From: Macrotis lagotis
Taxonomy: Eukaryota; Chordata; Mammalia; Peramelemorphia; Peramelidae
Direction of reading: 5' to 3'
Assembly (NCBI RefSeq): GCF_037893015.1
Contig: NC_133658.1
Coordinates: 885,250,977 to 885,314,976 of the forward strand
Length of the DNA stretch: 64,000 nucleotides
This document shows, in pieces, positions 10,505-22,036 of the stretch (its first letter is position 1; every line of letters begins with the position of its first letter). Made by a program: the position numbers and the translations under genes. Under the pieces are notes generated by a model that saw only the letters and a program-made list of their open reading frames with translations, had not been told where the DNA came from and ran no database searches.

Positions 10505-10800
10505 TCACAATTCATTCTTAATGAAGAAACCGTGGTGGCTTTTTGTATCTCCCATTCTCCATGATCTTGTCCCATATGTGGCTCATTGCTTATATATGGC
10601 AGTGGCTCAGCAAGCATTAGTTCTTTCAGAGTCCTTAGGTATAGTTCCCCTGAGCCATGAAACTTTTTGTCCGTTCCGGACTGATTTCCCTTGAAGATTT
10701 TTTTAGTTTAAGGTATTCTGCCTATCCTGTCTCTTAAATCTTTGCAATCTGCTCTCCTCAAATCTGGGGTGCCTATCAGATTTTTTTTCCTTTATCATAA
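10505..10800. other. Repeat segment shared with 16.6 kb, LTR-like in look
   Basis: About 55 bp starting 'attcattcttaatgaagaaa' and continuing to 'ctcccattctc' recurs at 16,602-16,658, with SINEs flanking both copies. The following bases include 'cctgtctcttaaatctttgc' and 'tcaaatctggggtgcctatc'. A degraded LTR or other interspersed element would fit, but I see no diagnostic termini. Confidence 0.4.
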
Positions 10801-10941
10801 ATTCTAGGATGGGGTTGGGGATGGGGGGATCACTTGCACCAAATTTCTGTTAAAGCAAAAAAAAAAGTTAATATGCACTAATCTAACTGCACTAATAATT
10901 TTATTTAATGGAACATTAATCTAATACTCTGGCTATTTCTA

Positions 10942-10984
10942 GGAGAAAGAGAGAGAGAGACACACAGACAGAAAGAGAGATAGA

Positions 10985-11019
<35 letters not shown>
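10942..11019. repeat. (GA)n microsatellite, compound
   Basis: GA runs interrupted by CACACAGACAG and AAAAACA, ending in about 14 uninterrupted GA units. Confidence 0.95.
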
Positions 11020-11020
<1 letters not shown>

Positions 11021-12039
11021 TCTAAACTGGCATACTCCTCGGAATAATTGACTGATTTCAGATAACATTTTAGCAATCTTGTACAAAAAAAAGATACATT
11101 AAATTATATTCAAGACTAGGATTCAAGTAATTTGAACCACTCCCCTCACTCCTGGGATAAACAAAAGGATTTCCTTTAGTTTATCTATCTATTCCATAGA
11201 TATCTTAATCCTTTCTCAATGGAGAAGCATGGTTCTGGGACCTTCTGGTGGGTAGCCAGACAAAGATGAGAATAAGACAAGAATTCCTCTCTTGAAAGGG
11301 TAGTAGCCTTAATTTCCCTAAGGAAAAAACTTTTTTGTACTCATTGCCCATCTTTACAAAGGGGCATTTCCCAGGATTTTTGGAAAGAGCTATAGAGGAA
11401 AGAATGATTTTTAATATTTTCAGTTTTATTAATAAATGAGGTTTTTAAATATGCTTATATAGTTCCCATCATTTCTACCCCAACCAACAGATGCTCTTTG
11501 TTAGTTTAAGAACCAGGTCCAGAATAAAATTTCTCTTTGTTATGTTTTCTGCCTTTTTAATGATGAAATTATCACCAAGGAAAATCAAGGCATTTTTGTC
11601 CCCTACACTCCTATATCATGCCAATTTCTCTTTTCCCTTCTGGAGGAGGGGTGATTACAGTGACAATATTGCTTTTGTTCCTGCCTCAATTGTTCTTTCC
11701 CCAAACACTCTCTACCTGAATTGTCTCACATATCTCCTTAATAGGTAATGCTTCTTTGTCTTCCTTCTTTACCTCCCCTCTCCCCAGCCCCCCACTTTTA
11801 CCTGTACCATTTCTTTTTGTTCTTAATCCTTTAATACATTTTTTGGTAAATGTACAATGAAATCTTAATCAGAACAGGACTGAGCAACAGTACACAGTTG
11901 TCTCCACAGCAATGGCATATACACTCACCATTTAAACTTTTTATTTAGGATACATTATATTGGTTAGCAGAGGCCTAGGACAATTGACAGATCTATCCTG
12001 GACAAAGACCAACCTATGGTGTGCCTGAGATGACCTCTC
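11020..12039. other. No gene seen
   Basis: AT-rich and mostly unique. 11,490-11,760 is pyrimidine-rich and may be a worn LINE fragment, but I could not match it to a family. Confidence 0.35.
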
Positions 12040-12239
12040 TGGCTTCCTTAATCCCATCTAAGCTTCTACCTTCTACATGAAGCCTTCCTCAGCCTTCTTA
12101 ATTCTAGTGCTTTCCCTCTGTTATTTCCTATTTATCCTACATATATAGCTCACTTTGTGTTTGCATGTTGTCTCCCCTGTTAGATTGTAAGAATCTTGAG
12201 GGCAATAGTTGTCTTTTGCCTCTTTTTATATTCCCCCCC

Positions 12240-12294
<55 letters not shown>

Positions 12295-12345
12295 CCTTAG
12301 AATAGTGCCTGCTATTAGTAGGTGCTTAAATATTTATTGGAGATT
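12040..12345 (+). repeat. L2 LINE 3' tail with (CA)n inserted
   Basis: L2 phrases: 'tacatgaagccttcctcag', 'tagattgtaagaatcttgag', 'agtgcctgctattagtaggt', 'gcttaaatatttattgg'. The (CA)n run lies inside the tail. Confidence 0.7.
12240..12293. repeat. (CA)n microsatellite
   Basis: About 26 uninterrupted CA units, so likely polymorphic. Confidence 0.98.
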
Positions 12346-12590
12346 ATGTGTTTCTTGGTCTAACATGGCCTGTTTAAGCCTCCTCATACATTCTTTTTCT
12401 CTCTTGAAGATTATAGTCTCTTTTCTTGAAATAGTTTGGATCAAAAAAAAAAGCCTCCATAATCTCAACCTTACTCTTCCTTTCCCCTTCCAAAGTCAGT
12501 CTTTGCTCAAAGATTCAGATGCTGAAGTCAATTTAATAGTATCATTCTGAGTCCTAGGAATAATAAGATGAGAGGGAAGGTCATTAGTTG

Positions 12591-12699
12591 AATCAAAGAA
12601 GCAATCCACTGAGCTCCACTTAAAGTAACAGACTATATCCAAAAGTCTTTAACAGGTAAGAAATGCTTCTTTGATTGATTCACACAACCAATCAATCAA
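12591..12699. repeat. Nested inverted repeats
   Basis: 'aatcaaagaagca' near 12,591 pairs with 'tgcttctttgatt' near 12,664. Directly to the right, TTGATTGATT (12,671-12,680) and AATCAATCAA (12,690-12,699) form a perfect 10-bp hairpin with a 9-base loop. I recognise no transposon terminus. Confidence 0.7.
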
Positions 12700-13083
12700 G
12701 TATATAAGCCAGACTGAAAAACAGGAGTTGGATTCTATTGGTTGAGGAGGAGTTCATACCCCTTGGGACTTGGGCAAGAATTGACAGCTAGATAACAATC
12801 GGGAATTTCAGGGGTGGACCAGCCTCATCTAAGTGCCTAAAAGGGAATTGTTTGGGTGAGGAGGTAGGGAAGAGAAAGCCATTTTTCAATATCCATTCCA
12901 CCATTTTGGTGGTAACCATGAGGTCAAATTAGCTTCTTTGTTTTAAAGAGCTCCAATATATATTTCTTATTACCCATGCTTTGTGTGTTTTTGTATAGGT
13001 ATCTGAGCTTGTGGATTTTAATACTAACTTTTTTTTGCACTTTGTCTCCCATGAATTTCAGTTTCTATTATATTACTGTGCTG

Positions 13084-13127
<44 letters not shown>
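13084..13127. repeat. (TA)n microsatellite
   Basis: About 20 TA units after GTGTG. Confidence 0.97.
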
Positions 13128-13128
<1 letters not shown>

Positions 13129-13340
13129 CAATTTTCTACTTTCCCTCTTCTTTCTCATCTTGAAGTCTTGAAGACTTTAAAAAAATATTCTTACTATCTC
13201 TAGTTAGGCAAACTTTATCCCTAGCCAGGAGCCTAATATTCCTATATTTGAAGCTATGATCCAGAAGGTCAAATTCTAATCTCTGACACTGTGGTTTGCT
13301 TCCTGAATTTACCTTTCTCCTATGAATACCTTGCTTTTAA

Positions 13341-13582
13341 AGGTTTGTTGTCCCTGTTCAGTAGGATTTGATTATTTGGGACCCCATTGGGGATTTTTTT
13401 GGCAAAGGTAATGGAATAGTTTGCCATTTACTTCTCCACTTCTTTTGATAGATAAGGAAACTGAGGAAAACCACTTTAAGTGACTTGCCCAGGGTCACAT
13501 AGGGAGGAAGTGTCTGAGGTCAGATTTGAATTCAGGAAGATAAGTCTTCTTGATTGCAGGTCCAGCATCCCATCCACTTCAG
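13341..13582 (-). mobile_element. Class B SINE (Mon-1-like)
   Basis: The + strand shows the tail complement ('gttgtccctgttcagtagga'), 'gggaccccattggggatttt', 'gtttgccatttacttctcca', 'aaggaaactgaggaaaacca', CORE complement ('gacttgcccagggtcacata') and head complement. Confidence 0.82.
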
Positions 13583-15964
13583 CAAGTGTATCAGTGATCA
13601 AAACAAAATAATCACCTATTCCCATAAGGCTTTCAGTTTCTCTTGAGATGCTAGTCTTTAACAATGCTTTCTAGTTCCTCCTGGCAATATCATTCATGAC
13701 CAAATGAATCACTAGAGATAGGTAGTTTATAGGTTATTTGACAAATCTCTGTTCCATTTTTGTATACAAATCTTATAAAGTTCCATAGACATCTTCTGGG
13801 TTAATTGGTCATCAAAGGGCTGCCCTATTCCTTTCTTCTTGGTTTGACCCTCATAACATGATATCCTTGCTGAGAGAATCCTGTAGTTGCTTTCCTCTGC
13901 AAAATGTTCAGTTCTCTTTCTTTTATATATAACATTCTTTTACCCTCCAACCATATGACAAAGGTCAGAATTCTCCTCTGGTTCTTCAGATCCTTTATTT
14001 ATTTAATTTTCACATTAAAATCCTTCTGTAATTGTAAAAGGAACACTTCATTCCTTCTGATAATTTGGAGAGTTGAAGAGGCATTTTTTGAGTAAGTCCA
14101 TGTGGATACTAACATTTTATGTTTTATTATAAATACAATATCCAATCAGTTTATAACACAACTTCTTTTGATTCCATGACCCCTCTGTCTAATTTCTATT
14201 ATGATTCCCCCCCCCAGCAAGGAAATTTCATTTTGATTTCATATTTATTATGGATCAGTTATGTGTAAAGGCCAGATTCCAGGATGCCCAAATTTATGAT
14301 TCCTTTCAGGGCAGTCCTTAAGGATAGCACCAACCAGTCAAACCATTTTCCTTTCCTATATTTGGGGATCTCATCACTTAAGAAATCAAAATCCTCCACA
14401 CAGGAAAGTGGGGATCAGGAATTCTTAGGACATGTAGGTATATATTGATTTTTATCATGTGTTTCTGTAGGAACATTGTTCCAGGCCCTGAAATCTTTTG
14501 GACTGAGAAAGTCCATTCTCAATTCTCTTATTGCTCAGTTGTATTCAAAAAGGTGTGGGCAAGCATGTGCATTTTCTGCCTCAAAGGCCACCATTAATCC
14601 TTACCTGATAGTTCCTAGGAAGAGGTGACTGTGTTCATTCATGCAAAGACATCCCCTCCACCCAGAATACAGATCTGATTTGCTGTGCTCAGTTCTGTTT
14701 TCTGAACAGGAAAAAGGTGTTTAACTCCCTTGGGGGGAGCAACTGAGCCATATAGACCTTGATGGTATTGCTTTGCTAGCTGGACACATTCAGTTAAACT
14801 CTCTTTGCTGAGGTAGGACACCTTGACTTTCTCCTCCTCTCTTTGGATGTTACTTGTTTTTGAAAGACCTTGGGAAGCCCACTAAAGTGACAAGCCTCCC
14901 AAGCTTCTCAGAATAAAAATACTTGTTCACTCTTAGACCATTGAATTTTTAGGCTTTTTATTTCTTTCATAAAAGGGAAAGAATGCAGGCCTCAGAATCC
15001 TTATTTGGTCTGAAGTGTTTCTCTGAGCTTAGGAAAACCTAACTCTAATTCCTACACTTTTCTTTTCTCTGTTCCAGCCCCCAGGTCATCTTAAGTGGAC
15101 AAAATGTCTCATCTCCTAAAAGTGAACTCTGAGCATCCATATAGATTTGTGTATTCACATTAACAGAATAAGAAATAAAATAGAAAAATAAATAAAAATA
15201 AGATGTATTTATAATATTTATTTTGTAATATGTATTTATATAATAAAATAAGATCTGTTTACACACATATATATCCATGTTAAATAAATTCATTCAATAG
15301 TTTGAGTTTTATTGACCAGCAAGTTTTATCCTCTTTTAAAAGCTCTGTGGTAATGCTGCAGGTTCAGGAAACAATGCTCTCAAAACCTCTGCTGTCCTTT
15401 TCAAACAGTCAAAAGGACAATAGGGAGCAGAAATGGAAGGGATTAACTAGACCTAGGGAAACTCTTGTCACTGGGGTGGAGGAGGGGGATAAGGAAAAGG
15501 AGAAAATAAAAAGGGTTGTCCCTGGCTTTCTGCTCAGTTGCTATTTGATCAGTAGTGCAGAGTATCCAGTCCCCGGATCAGGCTCCAAACACCCCTTTTG
15601 TCCAAGGCTCTGGATCATAACCTTTCATTATGGTTCCTCCTTATAGGTGCTTGGGATGGCTCATGGCTTCCTCCTCTCAGCATTCTGAGCAATCTGCTCC
15701 CAGCAAAGTCCAAGATTACCAAGAGATAGGGGTGGGGGCAAGTTCATAAACATCCCTTCGACCAAGTTGGAGAAAGTCAAAAAGTCAGCCTACAAATAAA
15801 GAAGGCAAATAGACAGAAAAGTCTCTTATTCCCTTTTAAGTTCAGCATAGAAAGATGCTTCGTCAGATCCTAGAATATCTTCTTATAGCCTAGTGTTCTT
15901 GTGGGAAACATCAGTCTCTGAAAACCAAGCAGGAGTTGTCCATTTCCTCCTAATAAGGCTCCAA
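13583..15964. other. No gene seen
   Basis: Largely unique, AT-rich sequence. 15,170-15,250 is very AT-rich with AAATA repeats. 14,206-14,216 is a C run. Open frames are short with no coding texture. The longest, at 15,302-15,646, has no plausible start context and no homology I recognise. Confidence 0.4.
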
Positions 15965-16219
15965 TTATTGTTGTTGAATCATTTCAGTCTGACTTTTTGT
16001 TATCTCATTTTGGGGGTTTTCTTGGTAAAGATCCTAGAGTGATTTGCCATATCTTTCTCCAACTCATTTTACAGATGAGGATATTGAGACAAACAGGGTT
16101 AAATGACTTGCCCAGGTCACACAGTCAGTAAGTAAATAGTAAATAAGAGGTTAGATTTAAACTCAGGTTTAGTTGACTCCAGGGCCAGCATTCTATTCAT
16201 TTCACCATCCAACTGCCCA
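15965..16219 (-). mobile_element. Class B SINE (Mon-1-like)
   Basis: 'attgttgttgaatcatttca', 'ttttgggggttttcttggta', 'ctcattttacagatgaggat', 'atgacttgcccaggtcacac', and head complement 'caccatccaactgccca'. Confidence 0.85.
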
Positions 16220-16275
16220 TCTTTGGGCATGCCCATACTCTAAAGGAGGAGTGGTACACTTTTCTTTTGGGAGTT

Positions 16276-16434
16276 TTTTTGTTTGTTTGTTTGTTTTTTG
16301 CAAGGCAGTGGAGTTAAGTGACTTGCCCAAGGTCACATAGCTAGGTAATTATTAAGTGTTTGAGGCTGGATTTGAACTCATGTACTTCTGGCTCCAAGGT
16401 GGATGCTTTATCCACTGTACCCCCTAGCTGCCCT
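16276..16434 (-). mobile_element. Class A SINE, first of three in a row
   Basis: Its T-rich start is a (TTTG)n run, followed by 'gcaaggcagtggagttaagt', CORE, box B complement (GGATTTGAACTC) and head complement ending 'ccccctagctgccc'. Confidence 0.9.
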
Positions 16435-16447
16435 ACAACTCATTCTT

Positions 16448-16601
16448 TTTTTTTTTAGGTTTTTGCAAGGCAAATGGAGTTAAGTGGCTTGCCCAAGGCC
16501 ACACAGCTAGGTCATTATTAAGTGTCTGAGACTGGATTTGAACCCAGATACTCCTGACTCCAAGGCGGATGCTTTATCCACTACGCCACCTAGCTGCCCC
16601 C
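16448..16601 (-). mobile_element. Class A SINE, second of three in a row
   Basis: Complete copy. ACAACTCATTCTT occurs on both sides (16,435-16,447 and 16,602-16,614), a perfect 13-bp target-site duplication. The target is the older repeat also seen at 10.5 kb. Confidence 0.93.
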
Positions 16602-16659
16602 ACAACTCATTCTTAATGAAGAAATCATGGCAGCTTTTTGTGACTCCCATTCTCTACTT

Positions 16660-16789
16660 TTTTTTTTTGTTTTGGTTTTTTGCAAGGCAATGGGATAAAA
16701 TGACTTGCCCAAGGTCACATAGGTAATTATTAAGTGTCTGAGGCAGGATTTGAACCCATGTCCTCCTGACTCCAGGGCTGGTGCTACAC
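16660..16789 (-). mobile_element. Class A SINE, third of three in a row, head shortened
   Basis: T-run, 'ggttttttgcaaggcaatgg', CORE, box B complement (GGATTTGAACCC), then it stops at 'ccagggctggtgctacac', short of the end of the tRNA head. Confidence 0.85.
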
Positions 16790-17590
16790 TTTTTAAATTG
16801 ATTAAGAGCTTAGGGGATATTCCTTTTCTATTACAAAGGAGTTCTGCCTAGAGCGAGAGGTTTGACTAGATTAATTCTAAAATTCCATCAGCACTGAGAT
16901 TTTATGAGAAACCATATAAGTCAAAGAGGGCATCTTGGGGCTTTCCCTGTCTTTGTTTGACTTCTGAGTTTTTTTATGATTCTGCATTTCTTTACTCAAA
17001 TCATCCCTAAAATTCATGAATCAGAGGAAGAGAAAGGGATGGAATAGTAGCATCTGCAAAGGGAAATCCCTTTCAGCTAGCTTTTTCCCATAGCTCTTTC
17101 AAAATGATTTCATCAAAGATAATAGAACTACTAGACCAGGGAAAGGAGCAGTGACAGTATGAGGAGTGTCTTCCCAAAGGGCAGCACTCTGTAGGCAGAA
17201 CACTCGCAAACCCACATTTTTAGATCCCCGCATCTCATCCTTGTATTTTGTTTTTGCCTCCTTTCCTCATGACTCAAAGTGAACTCAGTCACTGAAGACA
17301 AGAGAGATTCTTGCAAAATTCATTTGGTCTCCTACTGCACTGTGTGCTGAGCTGCGCAGCAGGATGTGAGCAGGTTTCAGTATGGATTGTGCAGGAGTAG
17401 TGGCTCTGATAGCATATTAACTTTTTGGCACTATCCTCTGCTTCTAAAAGAGATCAGAAAAAGACTACAAAACTGCAGAGGCTAGAAGGATAGCTAGCAA
17501 CTACTTTATGTGGAAACAAGCTTTTCTCTGAAAGCTCAGTGGTCCTTGGAAACTAGAAAGTCTATTCAGTCTCTTCTTTTCTGGATTGCT
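16790..17590. other. No gene seen
   Basis: Mostly unique. 17,110-17,420 is somewhat richer in GC and CpG than its surroundings and contains the perfect palindrome GCTGCGCAGC. No coding signal. Confidence 0.4.
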
Positions 17591-17738
17591 CTTTTTTCCA
17601 ATTTTTTTTTTAAATTTAAGGTAATGGGGTTAAGTGACTTGCCAAGGTCACACAGTTAGGTAATTATTATGTCTGAGTTTGGATTTGAACTCAGGTCCTC
17701 CTGACTCCAGGGCCGGTATTCTATCCACTGTGCCACCC
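17591..17738 (-). mobile_element. Class A SINE
   Basis: Antisense class A copy. CTGGATTGCT is duplicated exactly at 17,581-17,590 and 17,739-17,748. Confidence 0.92.
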
Positions 17739-17834
17739 CTGGATTGCTTTTCATAAAGACATGTTTATAAGTGACCTACATGACTCTTTATCAAGTATTT
17801 GGTATCTGTGGATATTGGTGAACAGACACTGGGT

Positions 17835-18360
17835 TTTGTACTGATTATACCTGGAATGCACTCCCTCCTTACTATCAGTTCTTCCCTTAAGATGCAACTC
17901 AGGTGGTCCAGGGGAAAGAGCATCTACTGTATCCTGGAGTCAGGAGAACTTGAGTTCAAATGTGACTTCAGATACTTAATATTTAACTATATGACCTTGG
18001 GTAAGTCACCTAACCCTGTTGTCTTGTAAAAAAAAAAGAAGATACTACTCAGGCATCAATTTTTATGTAAAGCCTTTCTTGATCTCCTGAACTCCTAGTG
18101 CCTTCCCTCCAAATTGATCTACTATTTTCTGTTATTATTAACTTATCAATATTATATGATTATAGTGATATCATTTGATCTTTGATAATGGAAGGACAAG
18201 AACCCTTAATTTATTAATTATTTATTCAATGTTAATTATAATATTAAAACAACATTATTATAATATTAACTTTATCTGTATTTTTATGTGTACTTGTTAT
18301 CTTCCTTCATTAGAATAGAAACTCCTTTGTACATAATATCCTTAGATTAGTGCACTTAAC
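17835..18360 (+). repeat. L2 LINE 3' region split by a SINE
   Basis: 'cctggaatgcactccctcct' and 'cttcccttaagatgcaactc' precede the SINE. 'taaagcctttcttgatctcc' and 'ctagtgccttccctcc' follow it. Both halves match the usual L2 order. Confidence 0.7.
17903..18038 (+). mobile_element. Class A SINE inside L2
   Basis: 'ggtggtccaggggaaagagc', 'cctggagtcaggagaacttg', box B (GAGTTCAAATGTGA), 'gaccttgggtaagtcaccta', A-run. Flanks AAGATGCAACTCAG and AAGATACTACTCAG are a 14-bp duplication with two differences. Confidence 0.9.
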
Positions 18361-18378
18361 ATTTGTTCATATGCTTGC

Positions 18379-18442
18379 TCTGTGTGTGTTTGTGTGTGTT
18401 TGTATGTGTGTGTATGTGTGTGTGTGTGTTTGTGTCTGTGTG
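18379..18442. repeat. (TG)n microsatellite, imperfect
   Basis: TG runs interrupted by TTTG, TATG and TCTG units. Confidence 0.95.
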
Positions 18443-18809
18443 TCCATATGAAAGTTTGAATAAAGACCAAAGTCCTTTCTACTATACGTCTTCTGTTTCT
18501 CTCTTGACAGAAGTCTAGGGTGAACTCCATTTCAGATCATATAATGATTCAAGTTAAGTAATAATCCATTTGCCATGATATTACTAATTTCATACAGAGT
18601 TTTCTCAGCTAGGAGTGGAAAAAATAAGATTAAGAGAATAATCTTTCTGAGAAATAGTGAATATTTATGATTACATTGATTTTAAATGAAGTTGCCATTT
18701 TCTCTGCCCACAAAGGAGTATCTTTTAAGTCTCCCTCTCTAAAACTCTCTGGGTCTCTGTTCTGACTTCTATCTAAGGAATCAACCTTTGTTCTCTATCA
18801 TCAATAATG

Positions 18810-18905
18810 CTCATCTTGATGATGTTCTTGAAGAAGACTATGACATCACTGAGGTGATACCATGTCAAGCTTCAGTCTCATTTAGTCCAGACTCTTCAGA
18901 TGGCT
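18810..18905 (-). mobile_element. Class C SINE tail fragment
   Basis: 'gatgttcttgaagaagacta', 'tgacatcactgaggtgatac', 'catgtcaagc'. Only the LINE-like 3' end of the SINE is present. Confidence 0.65.
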
Positions 18906-18999
18906 AAGACTGAGATGTTGGACAAGGCTAGAGCAGTGCCAGGAGGACTTGGTTTCAACCCCAACCTGGTACATTTCCTGTCTGAGTCTTTTACCTCAT

Positions 19000-19228
19000 T
19001 TGTTTTATGTTTGCCCTTCATTCTCAAAGATGACCATGACATCAGGGAGGTGATACCATGACAAGCATGTGAATTGGATTTGAGTGAGGGCTGCTATTCT
19101 AAATCACCAGCCTCACTTTTTCCTCCAGAGCCATCTGGACGACTGGAGATGGTCCTGGATTTGAGGCAATCAGGATAAAGTGACTTGTCCAAGATCTGAC
19201 TGCCTCCCATCCAGGGCCATCTCCTGGG
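19000..19228 (-). mobile_element. Class C SINE (MAR1-like), partial
   Basis: 'gtttgcccttcattctcaaa', 'catcagggaggtgataccat', 'cagcctcactttttcctcca', 'ctggagatggtcctggattt', 'taaagtgacttgtccaagat'. The tRNA head is missing. Confidence 0.75.
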
Positions 19229-19424
19229 TCATCTTAGCAAAAAAGAAATCACCATCATTATTTCATCTGTTTCCTCCTACCAACCTTCTGCTACAATGAG
19301 TCAGTCATTGAGTATATATCACAAGCCCACAGGGTGAACAGCATTGTACTTGACAGTTGCTAACTCAGGCATACCAATAGTACAGTAAGAAAGTAATAAA
19401 ATTACTTACAATTTAAAAAATTAA

Positions 19425-19585
19425 AATAACATTTCTAAACAGTACTTAAAGGTTTGCACAGAGAGTTACATGCTATATCTGGTTTGAAGCTCACAACCAC
19501 CTTGTGAATTTGTCACTACAGATATTTTGTCCATTGTATACATGTTGAAACTAAGGCTCAGGAGAAGGTCCAGGGATTGACTTCC
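19425..19585 (-). repeat. MIR fragment
   Basis: 'cagtacttaaaggtttgcac', 'agctcacaaccaccttgtga', 'gttgaaactaaggctcagga' match an antisense MIR middle. Confidence 0.55.
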
Positions 19586-19619
19586 TGGGTTTATTCTGCC
19601 TTTCCATTTTTACAACTCT

Positions 19620-20220
19620 GCTCCTTCCATTTAGCCTTCTTTTCATAATACAAGTCCTAATTGAAAACAGAAATAAACCTGGGGTAGAAATGGCTTAAGA
19701 TTTATGCCCCAGCTACTACAAATATTTGCCACTGCATAGCTTGGAGCGGCTGCAGAAGTAGCCCATTCTCCTTTCTAAGCACAAAGCATCCTTTATATCA
19801 CAAGGAGTTCATCATGAGCTTGGCTAAGGGTGATTAATGTTTTGATCACAGCAACACATGAAAACTTCAAATGAATAGGGCTTGTGATCTGATTGAAATG
19901 TATTCACATCCTGATGAAATCACATATCCTTTAAATATTAAAGAAGTATTATGAATTATTTGCCAGGATGAGCTGCTAACTGTATGCCTTCCTTGTAGGA
20001 ACCATGTTGAATCTGAAGCATAGATAACTTTTTTCAAGGTTGTTTTCAGAAGATCATCTCTAAGTGGGAAGAGAGATATTATATTTTGTTAGGAACTGCT
20101 TACTGTCACTAAGTTCAGTCCCCTTCTTGAGACTGAAAGATTCATTAAACATGTGCCTCTGTGTCTAGCAAAAATTAGAAGTATTCTAATGCATTAAGCC
20201 AAGGTGACCTCTTCAAGTAA
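19620..20220. other. Unique block without repeats (possible conserved non-coding sequence)
   Basis: About 600 bases without any repeat I recognise, in a region where repeats are dense, and with mixed composition rather than low complexity. It holds homeodomain-like TAAT/ATTA cores ('gggtgattaatgttttgatc') and no open frame of note. A non-coding regulatory element is an inference from texture alone. Confidence 0.3.
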
Positions 20221-20244
20221 GGTCTTACTTAATGCAACATAATG

Positions 20245-20555
20245 TTTGTCCTTTATTCTTGAAGAAGACCATGACATCATTGAGGTGATGCCATGTCAAG
20301 CAAGTGAATTGGAGTTGAGTGAGGTGGGGCTGTGCTAAGTCACCAGCCTTGCTTTCTCTTCTGGAACCATCTGGATCCAATGGCCAGAGATAGATCAGGA
20401 TGACTGAAGATGGCCCTGGATGTAAGGCAGTCAGGATTAAGTGACTTGCCCAAGGTCACATAACTAGTCAGTATCAAATGTCAGAGGCTAGATTCAAACT
20501 CCTGTCCTCCTGACTGCAAGGTCAATGCTCTATTCACTGGGCACCTGGCTGCCCA
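20245..20555 (-). mobile_element. Class C SINE (MAR1-like), nearly complete
   Basis: The best class C copy: 'tgtttgtcctttattcttga' start, 'gaggtgatgccatgtcaagc', 'ttgctttctcttctggaacc', 'atcaggatgactgaagatgg', CORE complement ('agtgacttgcccaaggtcac'), and head complement ending 'cacctggctgccc'. Confidence 0.88.
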
Positions 20556-20781
20556 CTTAATGAAACATAGATTACTTCCCAACCTCAAAGGAATGTTATG
20601 TGAATTATGATATATTAAAGCATTGTGGGATCTTTAAAGGGGTTTGCTAAATCCAAATTGATACTCTTCTCAGATGTTCATTAACTTCAAGATTTTGTTT
20701 CCAAATTAAAGCCTTGCTTAAGATTCAAGAAAGAAAGGTGTAGTAGTCTGATAGTATAGATGTCTACAAATTCCTTATCTT

Positions 20782-20943
20782 TTTTTTTTTTTTAGGTAGG
20801 TTTTTTGGCAAGGCAACCAGGGGTTAAGTGGCTTGCCCAAGGCCACACAGCTAGGTAATTATTAAGTGTCTGAGACCAGATTTGAACCCAGGTACTCCTG
20901 ACTCCAGGGCCAGTGCTTTATCCACTGTGCCACCTAGCTGCCC
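20782..20943 (-). mobile_element. Class A SINE
   Basis: Long T-run, 'ggttttttggcaaggcaacc', CORE, box B complement (GGATTTGAACCC), head complement 'gccacctagctgccccc'. Short similar flanks (TTCCTTATCTT and TTCTTATCTT) suggest the target duplication. Confidence 0.92.
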
Positions 20944-20950
20944 CCTTCTT

Positions 20951-21070
20951 ATCTTCTTGAGATAAATATGTAGAAGTGTGTTTTGAGTTGTTTAGATCAG
21001 CTTGAGTGATATCTTCTTGAGATAAATATGCAGAACTGTGTTTTGAATTGTTTAGATTTGATGAGTGAAT
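20951..21070. repeat. Tandem duplication, period 60 bp, two copies
   Basis: 'atcttcttgagataaatatg' starts at 20,951 and again at 21,011. The copies differ at only a few positions until near the end of the second. It lies directly beside the SINE on its left. Confidence 0.9.
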
Positions 21071-22030
21071 TCCCAGGTTGATAGCTTTACAAAACAAGTC
21101 AGTTCTCTTCCAGGTTCCCAAACTGCCAGAGTGATGGCTTTATTTTTGGCCAGTATTTCAGAGACCTGGCTATAAGCACCAAACCACTAAATTTTCAGAT
21201 TTTCCCTAGGGGACAATTAACAGTCCTGTAAAAACTTATATGTATTTATTTTTATAATATTATTATAATTTATAATATATTTAATAATAATGACAATCCC
21301 TTGGAAGTTTACTTTTGTGCTTCAGATCAGACAAAATATTTTATTCACATAAACTACTTTTTTTTTCTGTTTTTATGCCATTCATCTTAAATACTGATGG
21401 ACTTTGCTATTATCCATTTTAAATTACTGATTTCTGTGATTTAGCAAGTAAGAGAAATTTTTTTTAAATTAGGTTTCTATCTCACAATACATATTACTTT
21501 TATTTCAATGAGTAGAATTTGGTAATAATGGATGGGTAACTCTTGAGCAAGAGCAGAGTTGGCATATCAACAAGGATGTGTCCACTGGGACTTCCCTTTA
21601 GCCCCAAGTATAAGCTCTAGCCAGTTGGCAGAGAACTCAAAGTTTCAGAATCCGTGAGTTCATCAATGTATGTGACAGCCTTTTCACATGTTAATAGGCA
21701 GTCTAATGAATTGTAGTGCATGCCCCTCATGCCCCCCCCCCCCAAATGATTGCCTTATAGATGAGCCTTCTCTGAGCTCAGCTAGTGTGTTTATTCAGGC
21801 AATAGTCATAGAAGACATTCTTTGACCTAGACTCAACACCTTACCTAATGTTTGATGGGACCTAGTGAATATAAGTTTCACTTGTCCAGAAATCAGGATA
21901 ACCTCTTTCTAGAATCTAGATGAAGACTAGAGGAGGATATCCACAGACTTACAGAGAGAAATTAGGTGCAACTTGTGATTTTTATGAGAATTACCATAAG
22001 TAATGCTAAGAAGTAGCCAAACTCATATAA
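21071..22030. other. No gene seen
   Basis: AT-rich unique sequence. A C-run is at 21,732-21,743. 21,235-21,290 is almost pure A/T. Confidence 0.4.
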
Positions 22031-22036
22031 TGTCTC

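Noticed and set aside
12209..12550. 113-codon frame with a His/Thr run
   Set aside because: Translation of the (CA)n microsatellite in an L2 tail.
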